Source of the DNA: CAZKUN01 sp964555935
GTDB taxonomy: Bacteria > Armatimonadota > Zipacnadia > Zipacnadales > VGFC01
Assembly (NCBI GenBank): GCA_964555935.1
Contig: CAZKUN010000004.1
Location: 1 to 64,000, forward strand
Length of the DNA stretch: 64,000 nucleotides
Direction of reading: 5' to 3'
The notes below the pieces were generated by a model. That model saw only the letters and a program-made list of their open reading frames with translations. It was not told where the DNA came from and did not search any database. Positions 1-8,097 of the stretch are shown here, piece after piece. The translations under genes were made by a program, and so were the position numbers. The stretch's first letter is position 1. Every line of letters starts with the position of its first letter.

Positions 1-1
1 G

Positions 2-745
2 TATGACTTCCCCCCAGCAGAACGCCCATACGTCGTGAGCGCGGAGACATTCCGGGAGCACCTTGCGTTTCTCCGAACCGAGGGCTACCAGGCCGTTTCC
101 CTCTCGCACTACGCGAGGTGTGGTTCGGACACGACGCCGCTCCCGGATCAGCCCATCGCCATCACATTCGACGACGGTCACGTGAGCAGCGCCGAGCTGG
201 CCACCGGCGCGCTCGAGGATGCGGGTATGTCTGCCACTTTCTTCATCATCACCGACCGGGTCGGCGAGCCCGGGTTCGTGACCTGGGATCAGGCGCGCGA
301 CCTGGCCGAACGCGGAATGGAAATTGGCTCGCACTCCGTGTCGCACCGGCCCCTCACAGCGCTCGCGGAGGCCGAGCTTCGCAAAGAGTTGGCGGAATCC
401 AGACACGCCCTGGAGCAGCAGATTAGCGCCCCATGCCAGCACATCTCGCTGCCCCACGGCTTCGCCACGAGTTCCGTGCTCGATGCGGCGCTCGAGCAAT
501 ACGCCACCGTTTGCACGTCCGACGCCGGCCTCAATGACGTCGCGGCGCAACCGCGGCGCCTCAAACGCCTCAGCCTCCGAGCAGGCATGGGGGCGCCGGC
601 GCTGCGGTCGCTCCTGAATCCGCGCTCGCCAGCCCACTTGTGGGCCCGTCTGAGAGACGCCCTCTCGCGTCCGCTGAAGCGCGCTTTCCTCTTCCGCCGA
701 GCGGACCATGGCCCGGCCCCGAGGCGGGAGGCGCGCGATGACTGA
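2..745 (+). CDS. Polysaccharide deacetylase (NodB-like), 5' truncated
   Basis: Carbohydrate esterase family 4 protein, expected to remove N-acetyl (or O-acetyl) groups from an extracellular or periplasmic glycan. The frame is open to the left edge and reads YDFPPAERPYVVS before a GTG at 35; this resembles the segment that follows the MYHRV block in complete family members, so the true start lies outside the window. Metal/catalytic motif 1 is seen as ITFDDGH and motif 2 as EIGSHSVSHRPL. The C-terminus is basic. It overlaps the next gene by 8 bases, so it is the upstream part of a plus-strand operon. A second deacetylase lies at 13468-14220. Family call firm; substrate unknown. Confidence 0.88.
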   Translation, partial: YDFPPAERPYVVSAETFREHLAFLRTEGYQAVSLSHYARCGSDTTPLPDQPIAITFDDGHVSSAELATGALEDAGMSATFFIITDRVGEPGFVTWDQARDLAERGMEIGSHSVSHRPLTALAEAELRKELAESRHALEQQISAPCQHISLPHGFATSSVLDAALEQYATVCTSDAGLNDVAAQPRRLKRLSLRAGMGAPALRSLLNPRSPAHLWARLRDALSRPLKRAFLFRRADHGPAPRREARDD

Positions 746-1469
746 TCGGCAGAGGGCGAGCTACAACAAGCGCTGGGGCGCCATGTCGGACCGACCCGAC
801 CGGGCCCATAGGGTCTTTCTCGAGCGCCTCTACCGGCACCATCGAATCGTGGACGAAATGCTCGAGTCGCGCGCCGACTCGACGCGTCCCATGCTGGAGT
901 TTGGCTGCGGAGTCGGCGGCGTCGCCAACTGGGCCGCCGAGCGGGGGGCAAAGGTCGTTGCCGTTGACGTCAGCGACGAGGCCGTTCGCGTCGCGGCCGA
1001 GCGCTCGCAGGAGCTGGCCCACCCGCCTGAGTTCCACTGCGCCGACATCGCGGAGTTCTCGTTCCCCGGCGCGCCGTATGACATCATTGTCTCGTTCGAC
1101 GTCATCGAGCACATCCCCCCCGAGCGACTGCCCGAGGTGCTGCGGGCGCTCGCCGAGCGCCTGACTGATGGCGGGACGCTGCTAATCACCACGCCAAACT
1201 GCGAGCGGGTGGGCAATCGCCTGCGCCGACTGATCGGCCGGCCGGCGAGCCGCTATCACGAGCATGAGCGGGAATATACGGTCAGGGAACTTCGCGATCT
1301 CGCCGCCGCCGCCGGCATTGAGATCGTTTGCTGCCAGGGCGATCCACTGCTCGCATCCGGGTGGACCATTGGGCTCCCAGGATTCCATGGATTGTCGCGC
1401 ATTCTCGGGGCGCGCATGCCCGGCTTGGCCTGCGGAATCGTCCTATGGTGCCGGAGATCCGCGCCATGA
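738..1469 (+). CDS. Class I SAM-dependent methyltransferase
   Basis: A 243-residue Rossmann-fold methyltransferase, probably modifying a sugar of the polysaccharide made by this locus. The SAM-binding motif I is LEFGCGVGG at about residues 53-61, the acidic end of strand 2 is VVAVDVSD, and the post-motif FDVIEHIPPE is typical of Methyltransf_11/23 proteins. The ATG at 738 is chosen over one at 708 because a GGAGG lies just upstream and it gives an 8-base overlap with the deacetylase gene. Its stop overlaps the start of the next glycosyltransferase (ATGA), so the genes are translationally coupled. Acceptor cannot be told from sequence. Confidence 0.87.
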   Translation: MTDRQRASYNKRWGAMSDRPDRAHRVFLERLYRHHRIVDEMLESRADSTRPMLEFGCGVGGVANWAAERGAKVVAVDVSDEAVRVAAERSQELAHPPEFHCADIAEFSFPGAPYDIIVSFDVIEHIPPERLPEVLRALAERLTDGGTLLITTPNCERVGNRLRRLIGRPASRYHEHEREYTVRELRDLAAAAGIEIVCCQGDPLLASGWTIGLPGFHGLSRILGARMPGLACGIVLWCRRSAP

Positions 1470-2404
1470 AGGGTGATATTACCGACCGGCCCCGCCCGGC
1501 GTCACTCAGCGTCATCATCGTCTCGTACAACGTGCGCGACCTGCTGCTGGCGTGCATTGCATCGCTTGAGGGAACGGACTGCGAGATCATCGTGGTCGAC
1601 AACGTGTCCGAGGATGACTCCGTTGAGGCCGTCCGCGAGGTGGCCCCGCATGTGACGGTGATCGCCAACTCGGAGAATGTCGGCTTCGCGCGCGCGAACA
1701 GCCAGGGCATCGAAGTCTGTTCTGGCGACTTTATCCTTCTGCTGAACCCTGATACGGTCGTTAAGGATGGAGCGCTGGCGGCTCTGACACAGGCCCTGGC
1801 TGATCACCCCAATCTCGGCGTCGTCGGTCCTCGCCTGGTCAATCGGGACGGGTCTCTGCAGTGCGCCTGCTTGGAGTTCCCGACCCCGTGGCGGATCTTC
1901 CGCGACCACGTTCTATACGCGGCGGCGTCCCCGCCTCCCCGCGAACCACGCGCGCTCCCTGTTGCCGACTGCGACTGGGTGTTAGGCGCCTGCCTCATGA
2001 CTCGCAGGACCGTGCTGGAAGAGGTCGGCGGGCTGGACGCGGAGTACTTCATGTACGGCGAAGAGAAGGACTTCTGCTTCCGAGCAAAGCAGGCCGGGCA
2101 TCGCGTGGCGTGTGTCCCGGCGGCCGAGGTGGTCCACTACGGCGGCCAGAGCGCCGACCAGGTGCCGGTGAAGACCTACGTCGCGTTCCTCGACAGCCAG
2201 ATGCGTTTCTTGCGGAAGTTCCGCCCCGCGGGCCAAGGCTGGCTCTTCGCCTCCTGCAACTGCCTGATGTGTCGCGCAAAGCAACTCGCGTGCCTCGCGC
2301 TCGGGGCACTCCCGCTAGGCGACAGGAGTCGCTGGCGCGGCAAGGCCGACGTCTTCGCGGCGGGAGCGCGCCGTTGTTCGGAGCATCTGAAAAGTGGGCG
2401 GTGA
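1466..2404 (+). CDS. GT2 glycosyltransferase, WbbL/rhamnosyltransferase-like
   Basis: A 312-residue family 2 glycosyltransferase of the WbbL/WcaE type, predicted to add a sugar to a lipid-linked oligosaccharide on the cytoplasmic face. N-terminal SVIIVSYNVRDLLL, the nucleotide-binding VVDNVSEDDS, NVGFARANSQG and the metal motif NPDT are all seen; the later block MYGEEKDFCFRAKQAG with HYGGQS is typical of this subfamily. The frame is open far upstream, but the ATG at 1466 is preferred: it gives an ATGA overlap with the methyltransferase stop and has GGAG about ten bases before it. Donor and linkage are not predictable. Confidence 0.88.
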   Translation: MKGDITDRPRPASLSVIIVSYNVRDLLLACIASLEGTDCEIIVVDNVSEDDSVEAVREVAPHVTVIANSENVGFARANSQGIEVCSGDFILLLNPDTVVKDGALAALTQALADHPNLGVVGPRLVNRDGSLQCACLEFPTPWRIFRDHVLYAAASPPPREPRALPVADCDWVLGACLMTRRTVLEEVGGLDAEYFMYGEEKDFCFRAKQAGHRVACVPAAEVVHYGGQSADQVPVKTYVAFLDSQMRFLRKFRPAGQGWLFASCNCLMCRAKQLACLALGALPLGDRSRWRGKADVFAAGARRCSEHLKSGR

Positions 2405-2411
2405 ATTACCG

Positions 2412-3248
2412 ATGCCTGACGCCGTTGGAATCAGCGTGCTCGTGCCGACCTTCAACGAAGAGGCGAACATCCGCGAGTGCCTGGAGTGCCTGACCTGGGC
2501 CGATCAGGTCATCGTCGTCGATTCGTTCAGCACCGACGCCACGTTGGAGATCGCCGCGGAGTTCACCGACGAGATCCACCAGCACGAGTATGTCAATTCA
2601 GCCACCCAGAAGAATTGGGCCATCGATACTCTCGACACGCGCGGCCGCTGGACGCTGATCGTCGACTCCGACGAGCGCATCGTCCCCGAGCTGGCCGAGG
2701 AGATCCAACGAATCATCGCCGAAGACGACCCCCGCTACGCCGGCTACTTCATCAACCGCCGCAACTATTTCTTCGGCGGATGGATGAAGCGCGGCGGGCT
2801 CTACCCGAACTGGAACCTCCGTCTCTTCCGCACCGGCCAGGGCCGGTACGAGGACAAGGAAGTCCACGCCGATGTCGCCATCGACGGAGAGGGCGAGGTA
2901 GGCTATCTGGAGCATGACATACTCCACTTCTCCTACCGGACGATCTCGGACTTCGTGCGCAAGACCAACCGCTACAGCACGTGGGACGCTCGCGAGCGGA
3001 TGAAGGAGCGTCACGACGATTCTGCGATCTCCGCGGGATCCACGGGCGGGCTCCGAACCATCCTCCAGAAGATCTACTGGGTCCTCCCCGCCAAGCCGCT
3101 CGTGCGGTTCCTGTACCAATACATCATCAAAGCCGGCTTCCTCGATGGCCGGCGCGGGCTTATGGTTGCATGTCTCTACGCCTTTGAGGAGTTCCTCATC
3201 GGAGCCAAGGTCTGGCAGATGCGCGCCAATCCGGAGGAGCCGGAATGA
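2412..3248 (+). CDS. GT2 glycosyltransferase, WaaE/KdtX-like
   Basis: A 278-residue GT2 protein resembling the WaaE/KdtX group (lipopolysaccharide-core beta-glucosyltransferases). It shows SVLVPTFNEEANI, VVDSFSTDAT, the group-specific TQKNWAID, and the DSDER metal motif; the C-terminal third has the aromatic RNYFFGGWMKRGG and EDKEVHADV blocks known from this subgroup, followed by an amphipathic helix likely to touch the membrane. A GTG at 2394 is an alternative start that would overlap the previous gene; the ATG at 2412 leaves seven bases between genes. Stop overlaps the next start (ATGA at 3245). Confidence 0.87.
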   Translation: MPDAVGISVLVPTFNEEANIRECLECLTWADQVIVVDSFSTDATLEIAAEFTDEIHQHEYVNSATQKNWAIDTLDTRGRWTLIVDSDERIVPELAEEIQRIIAEDDPRYAGYFINRRNYFFGGWMKRGGLYPNWNLRLFRTGQGRYEDKEVHADVAIDGEGEVGYLEHDILHFSYRTISDFVRKTNRYSTWDARERMKERHDDSAISAGSTGGLRTILQKIYWVLPAKPLVRFLYQYIIKAGFLDGRRGLMVACLYAFEEFLIGAKVWQMRANPEEPE

Positions 3249-4399
3249 CCGCCTTGCGGATCGGCGTAGATGCTCGCTTGCTGATCCGGGACGCGGGCGG
3301 AATGACGACGTACCTGCAGTCCATCCTTAGCGCCGTTCCGGAAGACTGTCCTCACGCCATCACCCTCTTCGATGACGCGGCCAGCGACGCGGATTGCAGT
3401 CTCCACCAACGCTTCCGGACGATCCACGCGCCCGTCGCCGGCTCGTCGGTGCGAGTCGGCGCCAACTGCATGGCTCCCGTTTGGCTCCACAGGCGCTTGC
3501 CTGGGCTGCTCCATCGTGAGGGCATCGACGTCTTTTGGGGCCCGGGCGGCTACATCCCTCGGCGGACGCGAATCCCACGCGTGCCCGTCATCCACGACCT
3601 CGCTCCCTATCGCGACGAAGGGCGCGCCGGTTTCTCTCCATGGGCCATCTACTACCGATGGGAGACTGGCTACGCCGCGCGCAACGCCGCGCGCATTCTG
3701 ACCGATTCGGCCGCAACGCGCGACGACGTTGAGCACCACTTCCGTGGCGCCGGCGCGCGGACCGATATCGTCCAGCTCGGGTGTTCCAAGGACATCCGCG
3801 CCGAACCCACGTTCCCCGACTCGTGGCGGAGCCTTATCCCAGACGACGCGCGCGTGGTATTGTGTGTCGGAGCGTACCAGGAGAGAAGGAATGTCGCCGT
3901 CGTGGTTGACGCGCTCGCCCTTCTTCCAGCCGATCTGAGGCCGACGGCGCGCCTCGTCCTCTGCGGAGCTTCGGATCCACCCGTGGCCGATGTGGAGGGA
4001 CGCGCCCGGGAAGCGGGCGTCTCTGACCTAGTCGTCAGTCTTGGTCGCGTCACGGACGCGGAACTTGAGGGTCTGTACGCCAGAGCCGACGTCGTGGCGA
4101 TCCCGTCCCTATGCGAGGGCTTCGGTCTGCCCGCCCTTGAGGCAATGGTCCGCGGCGTACCTGTCATCGCCGCCGACGCGACGGCGTTGCCGGAGGTCGT
4201 CGGCGACGCGGGCATCTTGCTGCCGCCACGTGACGCGCGCGCCTGGGCCGACTCTCTGGCCGACATGTTCACCGACGCCGACGGGCTCGCGCACCTACAG
4301 GTTGCCGGTCGCCAACGTGCTGAGGGCTTCACATGGGCGCGCACCGGCGCCGAGACACTCGCGGTGCTCGAAGCGGCGGCCCGAGATGAGGCGTCGTGA
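3245..4399 (+). CDS. GT4 glycosyltransferase (GT-B fold)
   Basis: A 384-residue GT4 retaining glycosyltransferase, mannosyltransferase-like. The N-terminal domain begins RIGVDARLLIRDAGGMTTYL with the glycine-rich acceptor loop; the C-terminal domain has VGAYQERRN, GRVTDAELEGLYARAD and the donor-binding PSLCEGFGLPALEAM block with the EX7E glutamates, then LPEVVGDAG. It is the last of four tightly overlapping plus-strand genes. The 262 bases after its stop contain one copy of a diverged repeat and no convincing gene. Nucleotide-sugar donor unknown. Confidence 0.9.
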   Translation: MTALRIGVDARLLIRDAGGMTTYLQSILSAVPEDCPHAITLFDDAASDADCSLHQRFRTIHAPVAGSSVRVGANCMAPVWLHRRLPGLLHREGIDVFWGPGGYIPRRTRIPRVPVIHDLAPYRDEGRAGFSPWAIYYRWETGYAARNAARILTDSAATRDDVEHHFRGAGARTDIVQLGCSKDIRAEPTFPDSWRSLIPDDARVVLCVGAYQERRNVAVVVDALALLPADLRPTARLVLCGASDPPVADVEGRAREAGVSDLVVSLGRVTDAELEGLYARADVVAIPSLCEGFGLPALEAMVRGVPVIAADATALPEVVGDAGILLPPRDARAWADSLADMFTDADGLAHLQVAGRQRAEGFTWARTGAETLAVLEAAARDEAS

Positions 4400-4661
4400 G
4401 CCGCATTGCCCTCATCGGCAGGGAGGTTCTCGTCAACGGTGGCAATAGATCGTCTCCCAGCCCGCCAGCGAAGACAGAGCCGACAGGCTCTGAATGCCAG
4501 CGGCAGCATCGACCGATCTCGCGTTCCACGGATAGAGGTGCAGGTTCTTAGATCCCGGATGATGAAGCATTCTGACGAATGGCTGGCTGTTCAGCCAACG
4601 CCGGAGGTGCCCAGTTTCACATGGGGAATCCCGGGCGACGAATAGGGGGCTGCGGCCGGCG
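4400..4661 (+). other. Intergenic stretch without a convincing gene
   Basis: Lies between a glycosyltransferase and a methyltransferase on the same strand. A GTG right after the glycosyltransferase stop starts a short frame beginning SRIALIGREVL that soon becomes proline/serine-rich and does not resemble a known protein. A 5-bp hairpin (GAGCC/GGCTC, 4477-4490) is too weak to call a terminator. The right part, 4539-4635, is a diverged repeat shared with 48303-48397 and is listed separately. Confidence 0.5.
4539..4635 (+). repeat. Diverged ~95-base repeat, copy 1 (upstream of a methyltransferase gene)
   Basis: From TGCAGG at 4539 to AGCCAACGC at 4601 this aligns without gaps to the minus strand of 48397-48335, with 41 of 63 bases identical by hand count and most differences transitions. 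After a four-base length difference the match resumes through CAGTTTCACATGGGGAATCC. Both copies lie just before a methyltransferase start on the same strand as that gene (27 and 34 bases). One forward frame encodes AQFHMGNP in this copy and RQFHMGNP in the other, so the repeat may be decayed coding sequence. Family not recognised. Confidence 0.55.
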
Positions 4662-5606
4662 ATGGATCAGAACGGAGATCTCGAAGACATCAAGGAGGCC
4701 AACGCCCTCGGGTATCGAGACGAAGCCGCCAGCTACGATGCACGTTCAGGGCACTGTACATCCACCGATGTGGAACGGGTCCGCAGCCTACTGCACCTAG
4801 CCGAATTCGCCAATCGCGCGCCGTTGGTGGTCGAACTGGGCTCCGGCACTGGTCGCGGCGCCCGGGCGATCCGGGAGTGCCTGCCTGCCGCTCGGATCGT
4901 CGCCTCAGACATCAGCCTCGAGATGCTCATGGCAGGGCCCGGGGGGGGGGACAACGTCGTTGACTCGTGCTTTGTGTGCGATGCCGAACGACTTCCGTTA
5001 GGGGCTGAGACCACTGATATTGTCGTGTGCGCATCGCTTCTCCACCACCTACCGGACGACGATGCCGTGTGCCGGGCGGCAGCACGAGTTCTGCGCCACA
5101 GCGGAGTGTTCATGGGTATTGGTGAGCCACGTATGCGCGGCTGTGATTTTCATGCGAGGTTGAGGCACATCCCGCGTCGGTACGCGTCGCGCGAAGGCGC
5201 GGGCCTTCTACTTCGGCGCTGCCTACGAGGTCCGTCCGGATGGCGCGACATCTTCTCCTACGACACGATGTCTGCGGCGGAGTTCCATCGGCTCGACCTC
5301 CAGGAGATACGCGGCAGCATCCTATGTCGCACTCCCACTAAGATGCATGGGGGGATTGATGCTCGCGTCTTCCGCGCGACGGCCCGAGAATACTTCGACG
5401 AGGTACACGTGCTGCCGTTCGGGATGATAGAGAGCATCGAGGACGCTTTCGGCATGATTGTCGGGCGGGGGAGCGGCTTGCACCGCGCGCTTACGGGGAC
5501 GTCGCCGCTGGCGCGAATCGCTCGCCGCATTGATCGCGCGTGCGCCGCCGTAAGCACGCGGCTACCCTTCGAGGGTTTCTGTTTCGTCGCTTGGGGAAGG
5601 AAGTAG
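4662..5606 (+). CDS. Class I SAM-dependent methyltransferase
   Basis: A 314-residue methyltransferase. SAM motif I is VVELGSGTGRG at about residues 56-66, the acidic residue after strand 2 is in ASDISLEML, and CDAERLPL plus SLLHHLPDDDAV match Methyltransf_11 proteins. The C-terminal 150 residues (basic, with a PTKMHGGIDARVF segment) are not characteristic and may recognise the acceptor. Codons for GPGGG near residue 93 lie in a run of ten G at 4941-4950, a possible slippage site. It is convergent with the FemAB-like gene, 33 bases from its end. Probably a sugar methyltransferase by context; role not certain. Confidence 0.82.
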   Translation: MDQNGDLEDIKEANALGYRDEAASYDARSGHCTSTDVERVRSLLHLAEFANRAPLVVELGSGTGRGARAIRECLPAARIVASDISLEMLMAGPGGGDNVVDSCFVCDAERLPLGAETTDIVVCASLLHHLPDDDAVCRAAARVLRHSGVFMGIGEPRMRGCDFHARLRHIPRRYASREGAGLLLRRCLRGPSGWRDIFSYDTMSAAEFHRLDLQEIRGSILCRTPTKMHGGIDARVFRATAREYFDEVHVLPFGMIESIEDAFGMIVGRGSGLHRALTGTSPLARIARRIDRACAAVSTRLPFEGFCFVAWGRK

Positions 5607-5639
5607 GTGATATGGCAGGCCGGAGCATCTGCCGTCGCT

Positions 5640-6686
5640 TCAGCCGCCGGCTATCCCCAGCGCCCGGAGGATGGGATGGCGGCCTGCTGACTTGCGTTTG
5701 AGTTCCCTTAGCCAATGGTACAGGCGTCCCCGGATGTAATACGGCCGGTCCAGCTCGTGTCCGCCCCATTTGCTCTTGAACTTGTGGATGCCTGCGAGGG
5801 GTGAATCTGGGCGTGGGTCAGTGTCGTAGAGGTCCAGCCACTCGATGCCTTCGCGCTGAGCCCAGCGGATGGCTTCCCACATGAGGAGGTCGTTTGGCGA
5901 AGACCGGAGCGCCTCAGGGCGCGAACATCCGATGAAGTAGCGCATGGTCGCCTTGCCGAGGATGAACAGCATCGCGGCCCCCACGTCGCCGTCGACGTAG
6001 GCGGTGAACAACTTGCAGGCCCCGGCGGGCTGGAGCTGATCGCAGTAGTAACGACACTGGTCTTGCGTCAGGCCGTCGATGTCGTGGGCCGCGGCGTGAG
6101 CGGCCTGCAGGTAGTGGAATGCGGACCAGGTGTCCCAGTCATCGGACTCGCCCACCTCCACGCTGGCCTTCTTCCCCTTCCGCACGCCCGTCCGAGCATT
6201 GCCCGAGATCGACTCCCACAGCTCCTCCTCGGTCGGCCGGAGATCGACCACCACGGTGTGGAGAGAGCTGCTCCGATAGCCATCCCCCTGAAGCTTCGCG
6301 TCGAGGTCGTGTGGCGCCGTGGGGCGGACGGACGTGAAGAAGCCTCGAAAGGACGATGAGAAATCGTCTAGAACGGTACCGCACGCGCTTGCCGGCACTC
6401 CGGCGGCGAGCACGGGCCCTCCGATAGCCTCATGGCCCATCAGTCCCGCGGGGAAGGGCTTAGAGATAACCGCTTGCCCGGCGATCGACTGGTTACCCTC
6501 CGACGAGATGACCGTCGAAACGTGATAGCCATGGCAGTCTTGCTCCGCGGCGAGCCACGCCCGGGTCTGGAACGGATCACAGGTGGCCGCCGACTGCACC
6601 AGTCGGTCCCAAGTCTCCGCGGAATCCTCCAGGCACGATACTGTCGAGGCAACCGGGGTGGTCCTGCCGCCGTGGTTCGATGCCAC
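5640..6686 (-). CDS. FemAB/BcsL-type GNAT-fold transferase (Acetyltransf_6)
   Basis: About 348 residues with a doubled GNAT fold like FemAB/lipid II aminoacyltransferases. These add amino acids to peptidoglycan stems, or acyl/aminoacyl groups to surface glycans. Diagnostic parts are the N-terminal DPFQTRAWLAA, the central SISGNARTGVRKGKKA (tRNA/acyl-donor region), the DGDVGAAMLFILG strand and the C-terminal LYDTDPRPDSPLAGIHKFKSKWGG. The frame opens at 6791 but that would overlap the polymerase gene; the GTG at 6686 with AAAGG upstream leaves a 22-base gap and is preferred. Last gene of the minus-strand block 14220-5640. Confidence 0.83.
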   Translation of the reverse strand: MASNHGGRTTPVASTVSCLEDSAETWDRLVQSAATCDPFQTRAWLAAEQDCHGYHVSTVISSEGNQSIAGQAVISKPFPAGLMGHEAIGGPVLAAGVPASACGTVLDDFSSSFRGFFTSVRPTAPHDLDAKLQGDGYRSSSLHTVVVDLRPTEEELWESISGNARTGVRKGKKASVEVGESDDWDTWSAFHYLQAAHAAAHDIDGLTQDQCRYYCDQLQPAGACKLFTAYVDGDVGAAMLFILGKATMRYFIGCSRPEALRSSPNDLLMWEAIRWAQREGIEWLDLYDTDPRPDSPLAGIHKFKSKWGGHELDRPYYIRGRLYHWLRELKRKSAGRHPILRALGIAGG

Positions 6687-6708
6687 CGGGACTGGGCCTT
6701 TCGGGTGG

Positions 6709-8097
6709 TTACTGGGCTGCAAGTTGCTCGGCTTCCTGGGCGGCCGCCGCTTCCTGGCTCGACAGGTTGAGACTCGCCAGCGAGACCCCAATGAGGCAAG
6801 CCAAGAAGAAAGCCGCGGACCTGTTCTGAAGCAGCGGCGTTGCGTTGCCGATCACCATCGCGATAATGAGTGTGGTTGCCGTCATCAGTCCCAGAGCGCG
6901 ATCCGAGGCTCTGGTGCCCGTAGTATGAAGCTGCATGCACGCCCTGACGGCCAGAAACAGGAACCCATATATCATCACCGCGCCGATCAGGCCGAGCTTG
7001 GCGAGGGCGTTGGCGAGGTCTGAGTGGTTCACGTTATCCACCTGCGTGTACCGATCAAACTCCAGGTAGGAGAGGTACATGTACCCGGGCCCGATTCCCG
7101 TGAACGGGGACGAGGCGAACACCTCGAGCGCCTCGGCGATCTGGGCCTGCCGAATTGTGACCGACATATCCTCCGTCAGATCGCCGAGCGACGACACCCT
7201 GTCTTTCTGGGTTTCGAATGCCTGCGTGTCCCCAGCGCTGTATCGCCATGCTGCGAACGTCCCGACCGTGAGCAATGCAATCCCCAGGAGGGCGCTCACG
7301 GCCGCCCCAATTGCCTGCGTTGACCGGGAGTGTAGCCAGAGGAGAACGAGAACAGTCAGTACAAGCGAAGCCCAGATCGTTCGCGTTGACGTGGCGACCG
7401 CGATGGCCAAGCCGATCACCGTCATGGCGGAATAACCCCATGTCAGACGGCGCTTCTGGAGCTGCATCGCCGTGCCCCACGAGACCAAGACCGCCGGCGT
7501 GATCGTCGACGGCGCCTGGGCCAACGACGGGACGAGTCCGTAAAACGACGGCACCAGGTCGGTCGCCCACCGTAGTCCGGAGACCAGGAGCAGCCCGCCG
7601 AGGAGGGCCGCAAGCCAGCGCGACTGGCTGCGGGTCCGCGCCACGGCAAGGGCGATCGGAGCCATGGCCAGACACCCGAGCGGCGCGACGTCACTGGCCC
7701 ACGCCGTGAAGCTCACGCCGTGGCTTCTGGAAATCGCCAGCGAGACTGCAATGTACCCCAACAGCCCCACAAGCACGCGCATCATCGTGCTGATGATCTT
7801 GTCGGGGAAGCTCCGGCCGGCGAGGCTGAAGATGGCATACCCGGCCCCCCCGGCGAAGAGGGCGAAGGTCGTTATCTCATCTGTGTCGAGGCCCTCGGAG
7901 CCTTTCAGTCGCATGAACGCCGCGATGAGCAGGAGCGTGGCAGCGAATGGGTAGGCCAGAGCGACCACGCAGATTATGGCGGCGAGGCCGAAGGTCATGT
8001 AGGAGGTGCCGCGGGCGATCAGCAGGCCAAGGGCCAGCGCCGCCATCAGCAACACGCCCAGAGCAATTATCCGACCTACGCCGTCCTTAACCTGCAT
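6709..8097 (-). CDS. O-antigen polymerase/ligase family membrane protein (Wzy/WaaL-like)
   Basis: About 462 residues with 10-12 hydrophobic segments and a large loop near residues 275-340 containing SSPFTGIGPGYMYLSYLEFDRY and NVNHSDLANALAKLG, the Wzy_C/O-antigen ligase signature (GxGxG followed by HSDL). Such proteins polymerise or transfer lipid-linked glycans on the periplasmic side. The C-terminus is a soluble alanine/glutamate tail. The ATG at 8097, with GGAG upstream, overlaps the previous gene by 11 bases and is preferred over 8142. Polymerase versus ligase cannot be decided from sequence; no Wzx flippase is seen in the window. Confidence 0.85.
   Translation of the reverse strand: MQVKDGVGRIIALGVLLMAALALGLLIARGTSYMTFGLAAIICVVALAYPFAATLLLIAAFMRLKGSEGLDTDEITTFALFAGGAGYAIFSLAGRSFPDKIISTMMRVLVGLLGYIAVSLAISRSHGVSFTAWASDVAPLGCLAMAPIALAVARTRSQSRWLAALLGGLLLVSGLRWATDLVPSFYGLVPSLAQAPSTITPAVLVSWGTAMQLQKRRLTWGYSAMTVIGLAIAVATSTRTIWASLVLTVLVLLWLHSRSTQAIGAAVSALLGIALLTVGTFAAWRYSAGDTQAFETQKDRVSSLGDLTEDMSVTIRQAQIAEALEVFASSPFTGIGPGYMYLSYLEFDRYTQVDNVNHSDLANALAKLGLIGAVMIYGFLFLAVRACMQLHTTGTRASDRALGLMTATTLIIAMVIGNATPLLQNRSAAFFLACLIGVSLASLNLSSQEAAAAQEAEQLAAQ

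Noticed and set aside
4477..4490. GAGCC/GGCTC hairpin as terminator
   Set aside because: Only five base pairs and no T-run.
4406..4645. 79-codon open frame before the methyltransferase
   Set aside because: Overlaps the diverged repeat and has no family match or ribosome binding site; treated as part of the repeat.
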